NCBI RefSeq assembly: GCF_035712445.1
Contig: NZ_DASTAT010000038.1
Location: 62,001 to 126,000 of the forward strand
DNA from: Oligoflexus sp.
Lineage (GTDB): Bacteria > Bdellovibrionota_B > Oligoflexia > Oligoflexales > Oligoflexaceae
Length of the DNA stretch: 64,000 nt
Direction of reading: 5' to 3'
Part shown: positions 33,824-42,666 of the stretch, piece by piece
How positions within the stretch are numbered: position 1 is the stretch's first letter
Layout: each line of letters opens with the position of its first letter
Made by a program: the position numbers and the translations under genes
Notes under the pieces: generated by a model
Seen by the model: only the letters and a program-made list of their open reading frames with translations
What the model was told of the DNA's origin: nothing
The model's database searches: none

Positions 33824-34762
33824 ATGATGAAGCGTCCGCGCATATTTCTGACAGGAGCCAATGGGCAGGCAGGCTTTGAAATCTGGCAGGCCCTGGCGCC
33901 GATCGCCGAAGTTACCGCCTTCAAAGGCCCCCAGGATCGCGTGGCGGCCGTGCCCGCTGAGACGCTTGATCTTTGCGATGCTGCGGCCTTGGAACAGGCG
34001 ATCCGTTCGGTCAAACCCGACCTGATCGTGAATCCTGCAGCCTATACCGCGGTGGACAAGGCCGAGAGCGATCAGGAGCGGGCTTTCCTTGTGAACGCCA
34101 CGGCTCCGGCCATCATCGGCCGCGTGGCGCGTGAGATAGGCGCCGGTGTCGTTCACTTCTCGACCGATTATGTTTATTCGGGCGAGGGCAACAGCCCCTA
34201 TCATGAAGACGAGCGCATTGCGCCGAATAATGTTTATGGGCAAAGCAAGTGGCAGGGCGAGGCCAATCTTATGGCCAGCGGCGCGGCTTACATTACGCTG
34301 CGGACGTCATGGGTTTATGGTGTTTATGGGCACAATTTCGTGAAGACCATGCTGAAGCTCGGCCGTGAAAAGGAAGCGCTCAGAATCGTGAACGATCAAT
34401 TCGGGGCACCCACCAGCGCACGCACGCTGGCGAACTTCACGCAAAACCTTGTGCAGCTCGGCCGCATTCATGGTTTTCCCGCGACCTTCACCGCGCATCA
34501 GGGCGTGTATCACCTCACCGATCGCGGCTGCACGAACTGGCACGCGTTTGCCGAGGAAATCTTCCGGCTGGCCCGCGCTTATGGGGCCAATCTTCAGGTG
34601 AAAAAAGTGGATGGCTGTCCAAGTTCGGAATATCCGACACCAGCCAAACGTCCCCATAATTCACGTCTTTCGTTGGCCCGCATCGAGGAAAGCTTTGGCT
34701 TTCAGCCCCCGCGTTGGGAGGATGCCCTGGCCGCGATGATGGCCCCGCTCCTGGGCCTCTAA
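33824..34762 (+). CDS. rfbD: dTDP-4-dehydrorhamnose reductase RfbD
   Basis: A 312-residue extended SDR enzyme that reduces dTDP-4-keto-L-rhamnose with NADPH, the last step of dTDP-rhamnose synthesis for O-antigen or other surface glycans. The N-terminal dinucleotide site is LTGANGQAG (about 9-17). The catalytic Tyr and Lys are in the YGQSK motif, with STDYVYSG before it, and TSWVYG and HNFVKTML follow. The other rfb genes (rfbA, B, C) are not in the window. A terminator hairpin follows directly. Confidence 0.93.
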   Translation: MMKRPRIFLTGANGQAGFEIWQALAPIAEVTAFKGPQDRVAAVPAETLDLCDAAALEQAIRSVKPDLIVNPAAYTAVDKAESDQERAFLVNATAPAIIGRVAREIGAGVVHFSTDYVYSGEGNSPYHEDERIAPNNVYGQSKWQGEANLMASGAAYITLRTSWVYGVYGHNFVKTMLKLGREKEALRIVNDQFGAPTSARTLANFTQNLVQLGRIHGFPATFTAHQGVYHLTDRGCTNWHAFAEEIFRLARAYGANLQVKKVDGCPSSEYPTPAKRPHNSRLSLARIEESFGFQPPRWEDALAAMMAPLLGL

Positions 34763-34774
34763 TTCATACCAGAC

Positions 34775-34797
34775 GGCGAATTTTGCAGGAATTCGCC
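34775..34797 (+). terminator. Terminator after rfbD
   Basis: GGCGAATT and AATTCGCC form an 8-bp perfect stem with a 7-base loop, 13 bases after the rfbD stop. A CCCCCTTTCTT run and, further on, TTTTTT follow. Confidence 0.65.
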
Positions 34798-34933
34798 CCC
34801 CTTTCTTCACGCTTTTTTGCATAGATCGAAAGCGCTGTAACTTACCAAAACCTATAAATAAAATGAGGTTTTTCTCAAGTCCCGGGCCGGGCCTTCCGAG
34901 GAGGTATGAAAGCTTTTGCTCGGAGTCTGCCTG

Positions 34934-35830
34934 ATGAATATTCTTTTCGGTCATACTGTGACCAGGCTGCTGGTCAGCGTCGCCCTTTGGGCCGCTACCC
35001 CGGCCTGGGCTCGAGATGGTTTGGGCGAAGGCATGTCGGCGTTTCTGACCAGCAAAATGCCCGAAAAACCGTCCTCCCCCATACCGGGTGGCAAGGCCCT
35101 GCTCGCCGAATACCGCGATGCACCGATTCCCAAACGTGAAGAAGCTGTGCTGGATGCTCTTTACCGTGGCTACTTTCCTGATTATATGCGGGCATTGAAG
35201 CCTATCACCATCCAGGAAAAAGGCCACACGCTGACCTTCTGGGTCACGCCGGATTATGTTTCGATCGGCAATAACGAGGATGCCGTCATCATCCCACTCA
35301 GTTTCGTGAGCGCCCGCAAAATCCTGAATAGCTGGGGCTTCGTCATTCCCACGCCGAAGATGGTGGACGCTATCTTTCATCAGGCCGAATGCGTTTTATG
35401 GCCACGCATCTTCAAACCCGCAACGGAAATGGTGAGCGTCGCCTGGCTGGAAGCGCACAATGATCTGATCCGCTCGCAGCGCATGCTCGATCTGGATTTC
35501 TCGCGACTCGCCGCTGGGCATAAAAAAGATATCGTGCTCTCGCCACGCCTGAGGCATCAGGGAAAAAAGATCGCGATCTATGGCTGGCAGAATATTCGCG
35601 CCGGGGAAAACATTCAGCCGCTTTCCACCTGGCACGGCGAACGCTATGTGGATTACAGTCATGGTCTGCGGCTGGTCGGGGCCTGGGGCATGCTTGATGG
35701 CAAACTCGTTTCCATGCGTGAAGTCATGGCTGATTCTTCGCTCAGCAGTCTTGTGAGTCATGAAGGTCCCGTGCCTGTGGACGAGATTCTGAATGTCAGC
35801 GAACCCATGGTCACAGCCTTACAACCTTGA
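34934..35830 (+). CDS. Conserved secreted protein of unknown function
   Basis: A 298-residue protein with a signal peptide (about residues 1-26, ending PAWA). The mature part has conserved-looking blocks such as TFWVTPDYVSIGNNEDAVIIP, GFVIPTPKMVDAIF, GHKKDIVLSPRL, IAIYGWQ and YVDYSHGLRLV. The His and Asp residues in these blocks could be catalytic, but I cannot assign an enzyme class. The ATG at 34934 has GGAG 9 bases upstream. A stronger GAGGAGGT at 34898-34905 abuts an out-of-frame ATG at 34906; an in-frame TTG at 34916 could be the true start. Confidence 0.75.
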   Translation: MNILFGHTVTRLLVSVALWAATPAWARDGLGEGMSAFLTSKMPEKPSSPIPGGKALLAEYRDAPIPKREEAVLDALYRGYFPDYMRALKPITIQEKGHTLTFWVTPDYVSIGNNEDAVIIPLSFVSARKILNSWGFVIPTPKMVDAIFHQAECVLWPRIFKPATEMVSVAWLEAHNDLIRSQRMLDLDFSRLAAGHKKDIVLSPRLRHQGKKIAIYGWQNIRAGENIQPLSTWHGERYVDYSHGLRLVGAWGMLDGKLVSMREVMADSSLSSLVSHEGPVPVDEILNVSEPMVTALQP

Positions 35831-35881
35831 CAAGGGCGGCTGCCGATTGGATAAGAGGGAATCAAACTTCCCTTGCCATGG

Positions 35882-38608
35882 ATGCCGCCTATGCCGCGTA
35901 CTCTGTTCCGAAAGCTTGGTCTTCTTGGTCTTCTCGCATTGCTGCCTGCCTGCCATTGGAAAAAGAATAAGCACCCAGCGACAGATTCGCCGGACGTCTG
36001 GTCCAAGGTCGCTGAGCCTCTTTATCCTGTGGCCAATACCGATGTTCAAAACCTGCCCCGGGTTCTGATTGAAAACGTAAAAATCATGACAGCGGCGGGA
36101 AAGACAATCCCTGAAGGTTATGTCCTGATTGAAGCCGGCCAGATTCAGAAAGTGGGCGCGGGCACCATTCCCATCCAGGAGTTCAAGGACGGCCAAAGAC
36201 TCGATGGTCGCGGCAAAGTTTTGACCCCTGGGATTATTGATATGCATTCGCACATCGGTGTTTATCCTTTGCCCGGGGCCAAGGCTCATCAGGATGGCAA
36301 CGAAGCGACCGCGCCCACCACACCGGATGTCTGGGCCGAGCATAGCTTCTGGCCGCAGGATCCTTCGATCTGGCGGGCGCTGGCGTCCGGTGTCACCACC
36401 ATTCACGTTCTGCCAGGTTCGGCGAATCTTATTGGGGGACGTACGGTCACGCTGCATATGAAGCCGGCGACGTCGGTCGCGGCCATGCGTTTTCCCGATG
36501 CCCCGCAGGGAATCAAGATGGCCTGCGGAGAAAATCCCAAGCGCACCTATGGTGACAAAAGCGGTCCATCCACGCGCATGGGGAATGTCGCAGGCTATCG
36601 CCGTCTTTTTCAGGAAGGCTGGGAATATCGTCAAAGCTGGCTCAATCATGAGCACGCGATGGAACGCTGGAATAAGAGCGGCGACGGGGAACGTCCCATG
36701 GCGCCGAAGCGTGATCATGCGCTGGATACCATCGCCAAAATTCTGGATGGCGAGATTCGCGTGCACATCCACTGCTACCGCGCTGATGAAATGTCGATCA
36801 TGCTCGATCTGGCGAAGACCTATGGTTTTCACATCAGCGCCTTTCATCACGCGCTGGAAGCTTATAAAATTCGCGATCGACTGGTTGCGGAAAAAGTGGC
36901 GATTGCCACCTGGGCCGACTGGTGGGGTTTTAAAATGGAGGCCTTTGACGGCATTCCTTTGAATGCTCCGATGCTGCAGGCCGCCGGCGGCATGCCGACC
37001 ATTCATTCCGATTCCGAGGACGAGATCCGTTATCTGAATCTGGAAGCGGCGAAAGCGCAAAGCGCGGCGCGTGAATTCGGCCTTGAAATGAGTGATGACG
37101 ATATCCTGCAGTGGATCACGCGCAATCCGGCGATCGTTCTGGGCATTGATAAGAAAGTCGGCACCATCGAGGAAGGGAAGATGGCGGATCTGGTTCTTTG
37201 GGATCGTCATCCTTTCTCGGCTTATGCCAAGCCTGATAAGGTTTTTGTGGGGGGCGAACTGCTCTTTGATCGCGCGCCTCAAACATTTCCCCTTGGTGAC
37301 CTGGAGCGCGGTATTCGCGACTTCGGACTCGGTGATCGTGGGACTCAGGACACGGCTCTGCCCGGTGCCGGCATTCCCGATGCCAAAGCCCAGCCCCCTG
37401 TGCCTGCTGAACCCCGCCTTCAGGATAGCTTCGTCATTGAACACGCGACCCTTGAAACCGGCAGCGGGGAACGTCGGACTGATGCCAGCATCTGGGTGGA
37501 CAAAGGCGTGATTCAAGCCATCGGAGCCCGCAATGCCCCCTTGAGCCTGCCGCGACTCGACGCTCAGGGACGTACGGTCACACCTGGACTTATCGAAGCG
37601 CAGACTTCAATGGGCGCTTTGGTGGTGGAACTGGAAGACGACGGGCAGGATCATAATTCAGGCGACGGATTGAATCCCGGCTTTCGCGCCATGGATGGCT
37701 GGGACCCCTTTTCCCTGCGTATGCCGATCGCCCGCGAGCAGGGCGTGACGACGATCATTGCAAAGCCCAGCGGCGGCATACTTTCCGGGCAGGGGCGCGC
37801 TCTGGATCTTTCCACCCGTGCCGACGCTACGGTGACTCCAGCAGGACCTATCATGTTCGGCTCTTTGATGGGCGGAAAAAATCGCGGGCAGACCTGGCTC
37901 AAGCTGCGGGAGGCTTTTGATGATGCCCGTTATTATAAACAGGAAGGCGGTCTGAAGGCTGCGCATTCGCGTGAACTCAGTCTGAAGCCTCTTCATCTGG
38001 AAGCGCTTTATGAAGTGATGCAGGGGCGCGTGCCCTTGGTTCTGACCGTGCATCGACTCGCTGATGTCCTGACCGCGATTCAATGGAAAAAGGAAATGGC
38101 CGCGCAGGGCTTCCCCCTTCAGCTTATTTTGAGCGGAGCAGGGGAGGCATGGCTGGCCGCCAAGGAACTCGCCGCCGCGAAAATCCCTGTGATCGTGACC
38201 CCCTCGAAAGAGATGCCGCGCACCCTCGATGCTTTGCGTGTGCGGGACGATCAGGCGACGCTTCTGATGAATGCAGGCGTTGACGTCATCATCAGCACTG
38301 ATGATGTCAGGGCCGGACGTTTAAGGCAGGAGGCGGCCCGTGCGGTCGCGTATTCTCTGCCTTACGCGTCGGCGATCGCCGCGATCAGCAGCGTACCGGC
38401 TCGGGTTTTTGGATTGAAGGATCGTGGCAGCGTGGAAGTCGGCAAGCGCGCTGATCTTGTGCTTTGGTCGGGCGATCCCTTCGAGCCCCAGACCACGGTG
38501 CAGAAAGTCTGGATCGCTGGAAAGGATATGGACCTCAATCATCGGCAAAAAGAACTCGCGCGGGCTTACCTTGCGAAGGCGCCGGTTCCCGTTCCTGCAG
38601 TGAAATAA
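35882..38608 (+). CDS. Double amidohydrolase-domain lipoprotein
   Basis: A 908-residue protein with a lipoprotein signal (lipobox LLPAC). It has two amidohydrolase modules in tandem. The first (about 50-480) keeps the metal site: MHSHIG after TPGIID, HIHCYRADEM, FHHALE and HSDSED, close to imidazolonepropionase and prolidase-like enzymes. The second (about 500-900) has the TPGLIEAQ strand but has lost the HxH, so it is probably structural. Such fused proteins are predicted extracytoplasmic metal hydrolases of amides or peptides. The start is uncertain: ATG 35882 or 35891, as no clear ribosome-binding site is seen. Confidence 0.87.
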   Translation: MPPMPRTLFRKLGLLGLLALLPACHWKKNKHPATDSPDVWSKVAEPLYPVANTDVQNLPRVLIENVKIMTAAGKTIPEGYVLIEAGQIQKVGAGTIPIQEFKDGQRLDGRGKVLTPGIIDMHSHIGVYPLPGAKAHQDGNEATAPTTPDVWAEHSFWPQDPSIWRALASGVTTIHVLPGSANLIGGRTVTLHMKPATSVAAMRFPDAPQGIKMACGENPKRTYGDKSGPSTRMGNVAGYRRLFQEGWEYRQSWLNHEHAMERWNKSGDGERPMAPKRDHALDTIAKILDGEIRVHIHCYRADEMSIMLDLAKTYGFHISAFHHALEAYKIRDRLVAEKVAIATWADWWGFKMEAFDGIPLNAPMLQAAGGMPTIHSDSEDEIRYLNLEAAKAQSAAREFGLEMSDDDILQWITRNPAIVLGIDKKVGTIEEGKMADLVLWDRHPFSAYAKPDKVFVGGELLFDRAPQTFPLGDLERGIRDFGLGDRGTQDTALPGAGIPDAKAQPPVPAEPRLQDSFVIEHATLETGSGERRTDASIWVDKGVIQAIGARNAPLSLPRLDAQGRTVTPGLIEAQTSMGALVVELEDDGQDHNSGDGLNPGFRAMDGWDPFSLRMPIAREQGVTTIIAKPSGGILSGQGRALDLSTRADATVTPAGPIMFGSLMGGKNRGQTWLKLREAFDDARYYKQEGGLKAAHSRELSLKPLHLEALYEVMQGRVPLVLTVHRLADVLTAIQWKKEMAAQGFPLQLILSGAGEAWLAAKELAAAKIPVIVTPSKEMPRTLDALRVRDDQATLLMNAGVDVIISTDDVRAGRLRQEAARAVAYSLPYASAIAAISSVPARVFGLKDRGSVEVGKRADLVLWSGDPFEPQTTVQKVWIAGKDMDLNHRQKELARAYLAKAPVPVPAVK

Positions 38609-38626
38609 GTTGTGATGGAGTAAAAG

Positions 38627-38652
38627 AAAGCCGGTTCCAAGGAACCGGCTTT
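38627..38652. terminator. Bidirectional terminator hairpin
   Basis: A 12-bp perfect inverted repeat (AAAGCCGGTTCC and its complement) with a minimal loop lies between the amidohydrolase gene and the convergent small membrane-protein gene. On the minus strand it ends in CTTTCTTTT, a reasonable U-tract for the small gene. Confidence 0.82.
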
Positions 38653-38697
38653 GAAGATGCTTCTATAAAGTTACAGGAACGTGAGAGTTCCGAAGAT

Positions 38698-38832
38698 TCA
38701 GGCACCAACGACCATCATGATGGCGACCAGCGTGGCAGCTACAGACAACCCGATGATCAATGTCGCCATTACGCTCTCCGACATGACTTCCATAATGTTG
38801 TGCTGTTCGGGTGTGTGTTGGATGGTTTTCAT
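38698..38832 (-). CDS. Small membrane protein, 44 residues
   Basis: The ORF starts MKTIQHTPEQHN and has an almost entirely hydrophobic C-terminal half, about residues 21-44 (VMATLIIGLSVAATLVAIMM), giving one predicted membrane span. AAAGGAAGAG lies 6-7 bases before the ATG at 38832, and a bidirectional terminator follows at 38627-38652, so it is a complete transcription unit. I know no family. A tail-anchored regulator, a stress peptide or a toxin are possible. It overlaps no other gene. Confidence 0.7.
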   Translation of the reverse strand: MKTIQHTPEQHNIMEVMSESVMATLIIGLSVAATLVAIMMVVGA

Positions 38833-38918
38833 AATGTCTCTTCCTTTATTTAAACTGCGCTGGTCTTTTCTTTCCTGAAGCCGCGCATTATTGAATCCGC
38901 TTTCTGCTTCCGAGGACC

Positions 38919-38939
38919 AGACGACCTCGTCGTCTTTTT
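38919..38939 (+). terminator. Orphan terminator-like hairpin
   Basis: A 7-bp stem (AGACGAC with GTCGTCT, loop CTC) is followed directly by TTTTA on the plus strand. The nearest plus-strand gene ends 310 bases upstream and already has its own hairpin, so this one may end an unannotated RNA that is antisense to the leader of the small membrane-protein gene. Confidence 0.45.
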
Positions 38940-39188
38940 ATTGCATCAGCATCATCCGCTGACATCTCCAATTTATGCTTTTTTCGGGACGAATCAAGCA
39001 CGAGAATGCGGAAAATCACTCTGGATGAGCTTCTGGCCAGCCGGTTAACTCGTTAAAATGCTATGAGAAAGTCGGGGAAGATCTTGAATCGCAAGGCTTT
39101 AATGGAGTGTTGAAAAACGATTGGCGGATGAGCCAATCGCTTGAAAATTTTTTTGGGGAAGCGTCCTCGAACAGCATTGAATGAGCGG

Positions 39189-39226
39189 CCAGTTAACACT
39201 TTCCCAGGGAAAAAATTGTTAACTGG
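39189..39226 (-). terminator. Long inverted repeat downstream of the alcohol dehydrogenase gene
   Basis: CCAGTTAAC (39189-39197) and GTTAACTGG (39218-39226) are perfect 9-bp arms around an inner pairing TTTCCC/GGGAAA. The repeat begins 9 bases after the dehydrogenase stop on the minus strand. It may act as its terminator, although there is no terminal T-run after the outer stem. Confidence 0.55.
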
Positions 39227-39234
39227 CTCGCCGG

Positions 39235-40239
39235 TCAGGCCTTGAGCACCATGCGATAGCGGGCCTTGTTGGAACGGACGCGATCGAGCGCCGCATTGAT
39301 TTCCGACATCGGCATGACTTCAGTTTTCGCTTCGATTCCATGCCGTGCGGCGAACGCCAGCATCTCGTGAATCTGATGGCGCGAGCCTGTGGGGTTGCCA
39401 CAGATGGAGCGACGACCGGCGATCAGCCCGAAGGCTCCGATCTGAACCTGCGATTGGGGAACGCCGACGAAACAGAGCTTGCCATCAGGCCTTAGAAGAT
39501 TCAGATAGGCATTCCAATCGAGGTCGGCATGCACTGTCGAGATGATGAAGTCGAGGGAATTTTTCTGACTTTCCATGGCCGCCTGGTCAACGGAACTCAC
39601 GAAGTGATGGGCTCCGAATGCGCGTGCTTCCTCGGCTTTGTCCGCGGACGACGAAAACGCTGTCACTTCACAACCCCAGGCCCGGGCAAACTGAAGGGCG
39701 AGGTGACCGAGTCCGCCGATGCCGATGACTCCGACTTTCATGCTCGGTGTCACTCCATAAACGCGCAGCGGCGCATAAACGGTAATGCCGCCGCAAAGAA
39801 GGGGCGCCGCATTTTCTGATGTGATCTGATCGGGAATGGGGAACGCAAAACGACTGTCCACAGTCAGCGCTTCACCAAAACCACCCTCGCGACCCACGGC
39901 GGTCGCCTGGGCTCGTACGCAAAGATTGTCGTCCCCACGCATGCAGAATTCACATTCCATGCACGCGCCACTCGCCCAGCCAATACCCACGCGCTGGCCG
40001 GCCTTCAGATGGGTGACAGACGATCCCAGAGCCTCGACGGTGCCGATAACTTCATGACCGGCTACGAGCGGATAGCTGGAGAAGCCCCAGTCATTATCAA
40101 CGAGGTGAACGTCGCTGTGACATACTCCGCAGTGGCTGATCTTGACGCGAACGTCATGGGGTCCGAGCGGCTTTTCCTGGTAAGTATAGGGAACCAGAGG
40201 GGATTTTGCTTGAATAGCGGCATACGCTTTGATTGTCAT
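39235..40239 (-). CDS. Zinc-dependent alcohol dehydrogenase, YahK/CAD type
   Basis: A 334-residue NAD(P)-dependent medium-chain dehydrogenase of the cinnamyl alcohol dehydrogenase/YahK group, which reduces aldehydes. The catalytic zinc ligands are in CGVCHSD, GHEVIG and the LLCGGITVY region. The structural zinc cysteines are in CMECEFCMRGDDNLC, and the nucleotide site is GIGGLGHLAL. The ATG at 40239 is chosen because AGGAGAG lies just upstream. It has its own promoter region with palindromes (40256-40301), so it is probably induced under specific conditions such as aldehyde stress. Confidence 0.92.
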   Translation of the reverse strand: MTIKAYAAIQAKSPLVPYTYQEKPLGPHDVRVKISHCGVCHSDVHLVDNDWGFSSYPLVAGHEVIGTVEALGSSVTHLKAGQRVGIGWASGACMECEFCMRGDDNLCVRAQATAVGREGGFGEALTVDSRFAFPIPDQITSENAAPLLCGGITVYAPLRVYGVTPSMKVGVIGIGGLGHLALQFARAWGCEVTAFSSSADKAEEARAFGAHHFVSSVDQAAMESQKNSLDFIISTVHADLDWNAYLNLLRPDGKLCFVGVPQSQVQIGAFGLIAGRRSICGNPTGSRHQIHEMLAFAARHGIEAKTEVMPMSEINAALDRVRSNKARYRMVLKA

Positions 40240-40255
40240 GGAACTCTCCTGAGAG

Positions 40256-40301
40256 TTTACGTGTTCCGACAATATATAGCGTAAAATTAAATTGTTTAAT
40301 G
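40256..40301 (-). promoter_or_regulatory. Promoter with palindromic operators for the alcohol dehydrogenase gene
   Basis: On the minus strand a -10 TATATT (40271-40276) lies 17 bases from a weak -35 TTAAAC (40294-40299). Two inverted repeats overlap it: TTTACG/CGTAAA (40256-40261 and 40280-40285) spans the -10, and the perfect ATTAAA-TTG-TTTAAT (40286-40300) covers the -35. This arrangement suggests repressor binding that blocks RNA polymerase. No regulator gene is adjacent. Confidence 0.55.
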
Positions 40302-40344
40302 CTCATTTTTGAGAAGACGGGGCTGGTGTAAGACGCAGGCCAGT

Positions 40345-42555
40345 TTACGACGCATTCTTATGAAGAACGGGCGCCTTCTGAATGGCCTGGGACCGGCGCT
40401 TGTAGGTTTCCAGGAGTTTCCATTCCACCGCCGGAATATCCTTGAGCACCACATGCGGAATCAGGTAGCCACGGCTGTTCTCCAGCGCTTTGAGCTGCAG
40501 TTCCAGTGGGGCGTGATCGGTGATGACGTTGTCTTCATAGCAGAACTGGCCCGGTCTCAATTCCTCGGCATAGCCTTCACGGAAGAGCGAGAGGTGACCG
40601 CTTTCCAGGATAAAGACGAAGTGACCTGTGAAGTGCGAGATGATCTGCTGGTCTTTGATCTGGATTTCATAGACCGATTTCGCGATCTTGTTCAGCAGCG
40701 GCGACCACTTGATCGACTGGAAGAGATCGCTGCTCTGGAGCATGCGGCGACGGCTGATGTTCTTGCTGAAGCTTTCCTTCAGATTATAGCGTTCCAGGAA
40801 CGAATCGAAGATCCGGCGCGGTATGCGCAGGATTTCCGCGAAGCTCTTGGAAATCAGCTGATGCAAAGGACAGTCGGGATCATCACCGACGAGATAGCCT
40901 GCGACATATTCCAGGCCAAAGGGCACTTCGCTCTTGGGAGCCGCCACGATACCGCTCAGCACCAGGAAAATATCCTGCGCATGCCCGGCCTGGCGAACAA
41001 GGGCGGAGCCTGGTTCCAAAGATTCAATAGGTTGATTCAAAAGTTCATAGAACGAGCTGAAAGGCACCGTGGGGAAGTAGTGATGCAGCGAACGCGCCGC
41101 TACTTCATGACGGTTATCAATGTGGCTCTTCACAAGGTGATCTATTTGGCCAAAAAGAGCCCGGGTTCCGATCGAGAGTTGACTGGGGCTCAGTTCGTCG
41201 GCGGTATGGGCCAGAATGATTTTCTTGCTGCGGTCGCCCTGGAAGTCCTCGGCATGACCGTGGATCATCCCGCCACCGATGTCGATCTTCTTCAGGTCGG
41301 CCGGCTGCAGATAAAGATCCTTGATCTTCTGGAAGTACTGCAGCGAGATGCCCGGCTTCTGCTGATCCGGTTCTATCATCCGCTGAAGGACGGAGAACGA
41401 GCAGATATCCGCGAGGTGATGATAGGTGCGATGACCGTTTTCCGTCACCGTGCGGAACTGGAAAGTATTGGTCTCCACAGGATGCGGAGAATAGCTGGGC
41501 TGGACTTCCAGACCGTCGATGTTATTCCATTCCTCGGGCGCCAGATCGTGGATGGTGAAAAACCGCTCCAGAACCGGGAATTTAACCGAAAGCAGAGCCT
41601 GCATCTTCTTGTTCACCGAGTGACGCACGACGCTGGTCGAATAGTATTCAAGCTTCCGATCGCCCAGCATCAGTTCGGTCAGACCCGCGAAGTGATCATC
41701 GTGTCCGTGGGTTTGGAAAATCCCGCGGATGGAATTCAAGCTGAGCCCCAGAGCGCGGAGCGTATGCGTGATGTGCGGTCCGGCATCGATCAGGTACACG
41801 TCAGGGCCATAGCAGATGATACTGGCCATCGCCGGTCGATGGATGTCCCAGCCGTCGCCTTCACCGCTGTGGATCACCGAGAAGAACTCCGGTGCGAAGC
41901 GCTGGAAATTCAATTTATAAGTCGGCTGGTAGGCTTCATGCGCCGCCAGATTCAGATCGATGTCGATGAATTCCTGATCCACGCTGATGCGGAATTTATT
42001 GATGCCGGTTCGTTTGATCAGAACGCCGTTCAGATCAAGGACGTCATCACCCAGCTGCCGGCAGTCGATCAGATCATGCGTCGCCTGAATCCTGCCAAAG
42101 GCGAACTTCAGCTTCAGACGCATCATTTCCTGCGCCTGTTCCTTCGGCATTCCGGCTTCGATGAGTTCATTCTCGTCGATGAGTCCATAGTTGCCGCGGA
42201 AGACATAATCGAGCTGGGCTTTGATCTGCTCGGAGTTGCCGATCATGATCGGCTTGTCTTTGGAATAGCCTGGATGATTCGGGATCAGCATGCCCTGACG
42301 ATAGAACATCTGCAGCATGGTGAATTCAGCAAGGTTGGCAAACTGTCCATTCTGGATGCCAAGGTCCGAGAGGAGCAGGCAGTTCGGACCTGTTTCATGC
42401 AGCGCCCCGCTACCCGCCTGGTTGCGAATCACGCCGTGCTTGATCAGGTGCTTGACGCTATCGGCCGGACAGCCCGCCTGAAGGAAGACCTTCCTGCTGG
42501 GAACCGACACCCAGTAAAGCCCCGGAGCAATTTTTTTGTTCTCTATCAAGCTCAT
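40345..42555 (-). CDS. Metallo-beta-lactamase fold protein with two CNB-like domains
   Basis: A 736-residue soluble protein. The N-terminal 200 residues are unassigned. A metallo-beta-lactamase fold (about 220-470) has the metal motif THGHDDH (His283, His285, Asp287, His288) and later GGGMIHGHAEDF and ILAHTADE. Two beta-barrel stretches, about 515-600 (GSALVRQAGHAQDIFLVLSG) and 630-725 (FVFILESGHLSLFREG), resemble cyclic-nucleotide-binding domains. An MBL hydrolase gated by cAMP or cGMP is a reasonable inference, and class III cyclases such as the one at 9575-11497 could supply the ligand. It is upstream of the alcohol dehydrogenase but separated from it by that gene's promoter. Confidence 0.8.
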   Translation of the reverse strand: MSLIENKKIAPGLYWVSVPSRKVFLQAGCPADSVKHLIKHGVIRNQAGSGALHETGPNCLLLSDLGIQNGQFANLAEFTMLQMFYRQGMLIPNHPGYSKDKPIMIGNSEQIKAQLDYVFRGNYGLIDENELIEAGMPKEQAQEMMRLKLKFAFGRIQATHDLIDCRQLGDDVLDLNGVLIKRTGINKFRISVDQEFIDIDLNLAAHEAYQPTYKLNFQRFAPEFFSVIHSGEGDGWDIHRPAMASIICYGPDVYLIDAGPHITHTLRALGLSLNSIRGIFQTHGHDDHFAGLTELMLGDRKLEYYSTSVVRHSVNKKMQALLSVKFPVLERFFTIHDLAPEEWNNIDGLEVQPSYSPHPVETNTFQFRTVTENGHRTYHHLADICSFSVLQRMIEPDQQKPGISLQYFQKIKDLYLQPADLKKIDIGGGMIHGHAEDFQGDRSKKIILAHTADELSPSQLSIGTRALFGQIDHLVKSHIDNRHEVAARSLHHYFPTVPFSSFYELLNQPIESLEPGSALVRQAGHAQDIFLVLSGIVAAPKSEVPFGLEYVAGYLVGDDPDCPLHQLISKSFAEILRIPRRIFDSFLERYNLKESFSKNISRRRMLQSSDLFQSIKWSPLLNKIAKSVYEIQIKDQQIISHFTGHFVFILESGHLSLFREGYAEELRPGQFCYEDNVITDHAPLELQLKALENSRGYLIPHVVLKDIPAVEWKLLETYKRRSQAIQKAPVLHKNAS

Positions 42556-42666
42556 GAAACTCCCATCTCCACTCAGCCTATCGGCCCCACTCGGGCGGAG
42601 TTGAGCGGCATCTTTTGCCGCATGCTTACCTTAGGGTAGATTTCGTTTTCGCATTCGCCTTGCATT

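Larger units (their letters stand above)
38833..39234. other. 402-base intergenic region with several hairpins
   Basis: No ORF is convincing here. Three inverted repeats stand out: AGACGAC/GTCGTCT at 38919-38935 followed by TTTT (terminator-like on the plus strand), CGATTGGC/GCCAATCG at 39118-39139 with a T-run 9 bases later, and CCAGTTAAC/GTTAACTGG at 39189-39226. The region could encode a plus-strand small RNA ending at 38939, but no promoter is clear. Confidence 0.5.

Noticed and set aside
34906..35139. ORF starting directly after GAGGAGGT at 34906
   Set aside because: The Shine-Dalgarno touches the ATG with no spacing, and the frame is a shadow of the secreted protein gene.
40309..42639. 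A 776-codon plus-strand reading frame
   Set aside because: It is the complement of the CNB-MBL gene, which has clear motifs and codon structure; the plus frame has none and no ribosome-binding site.
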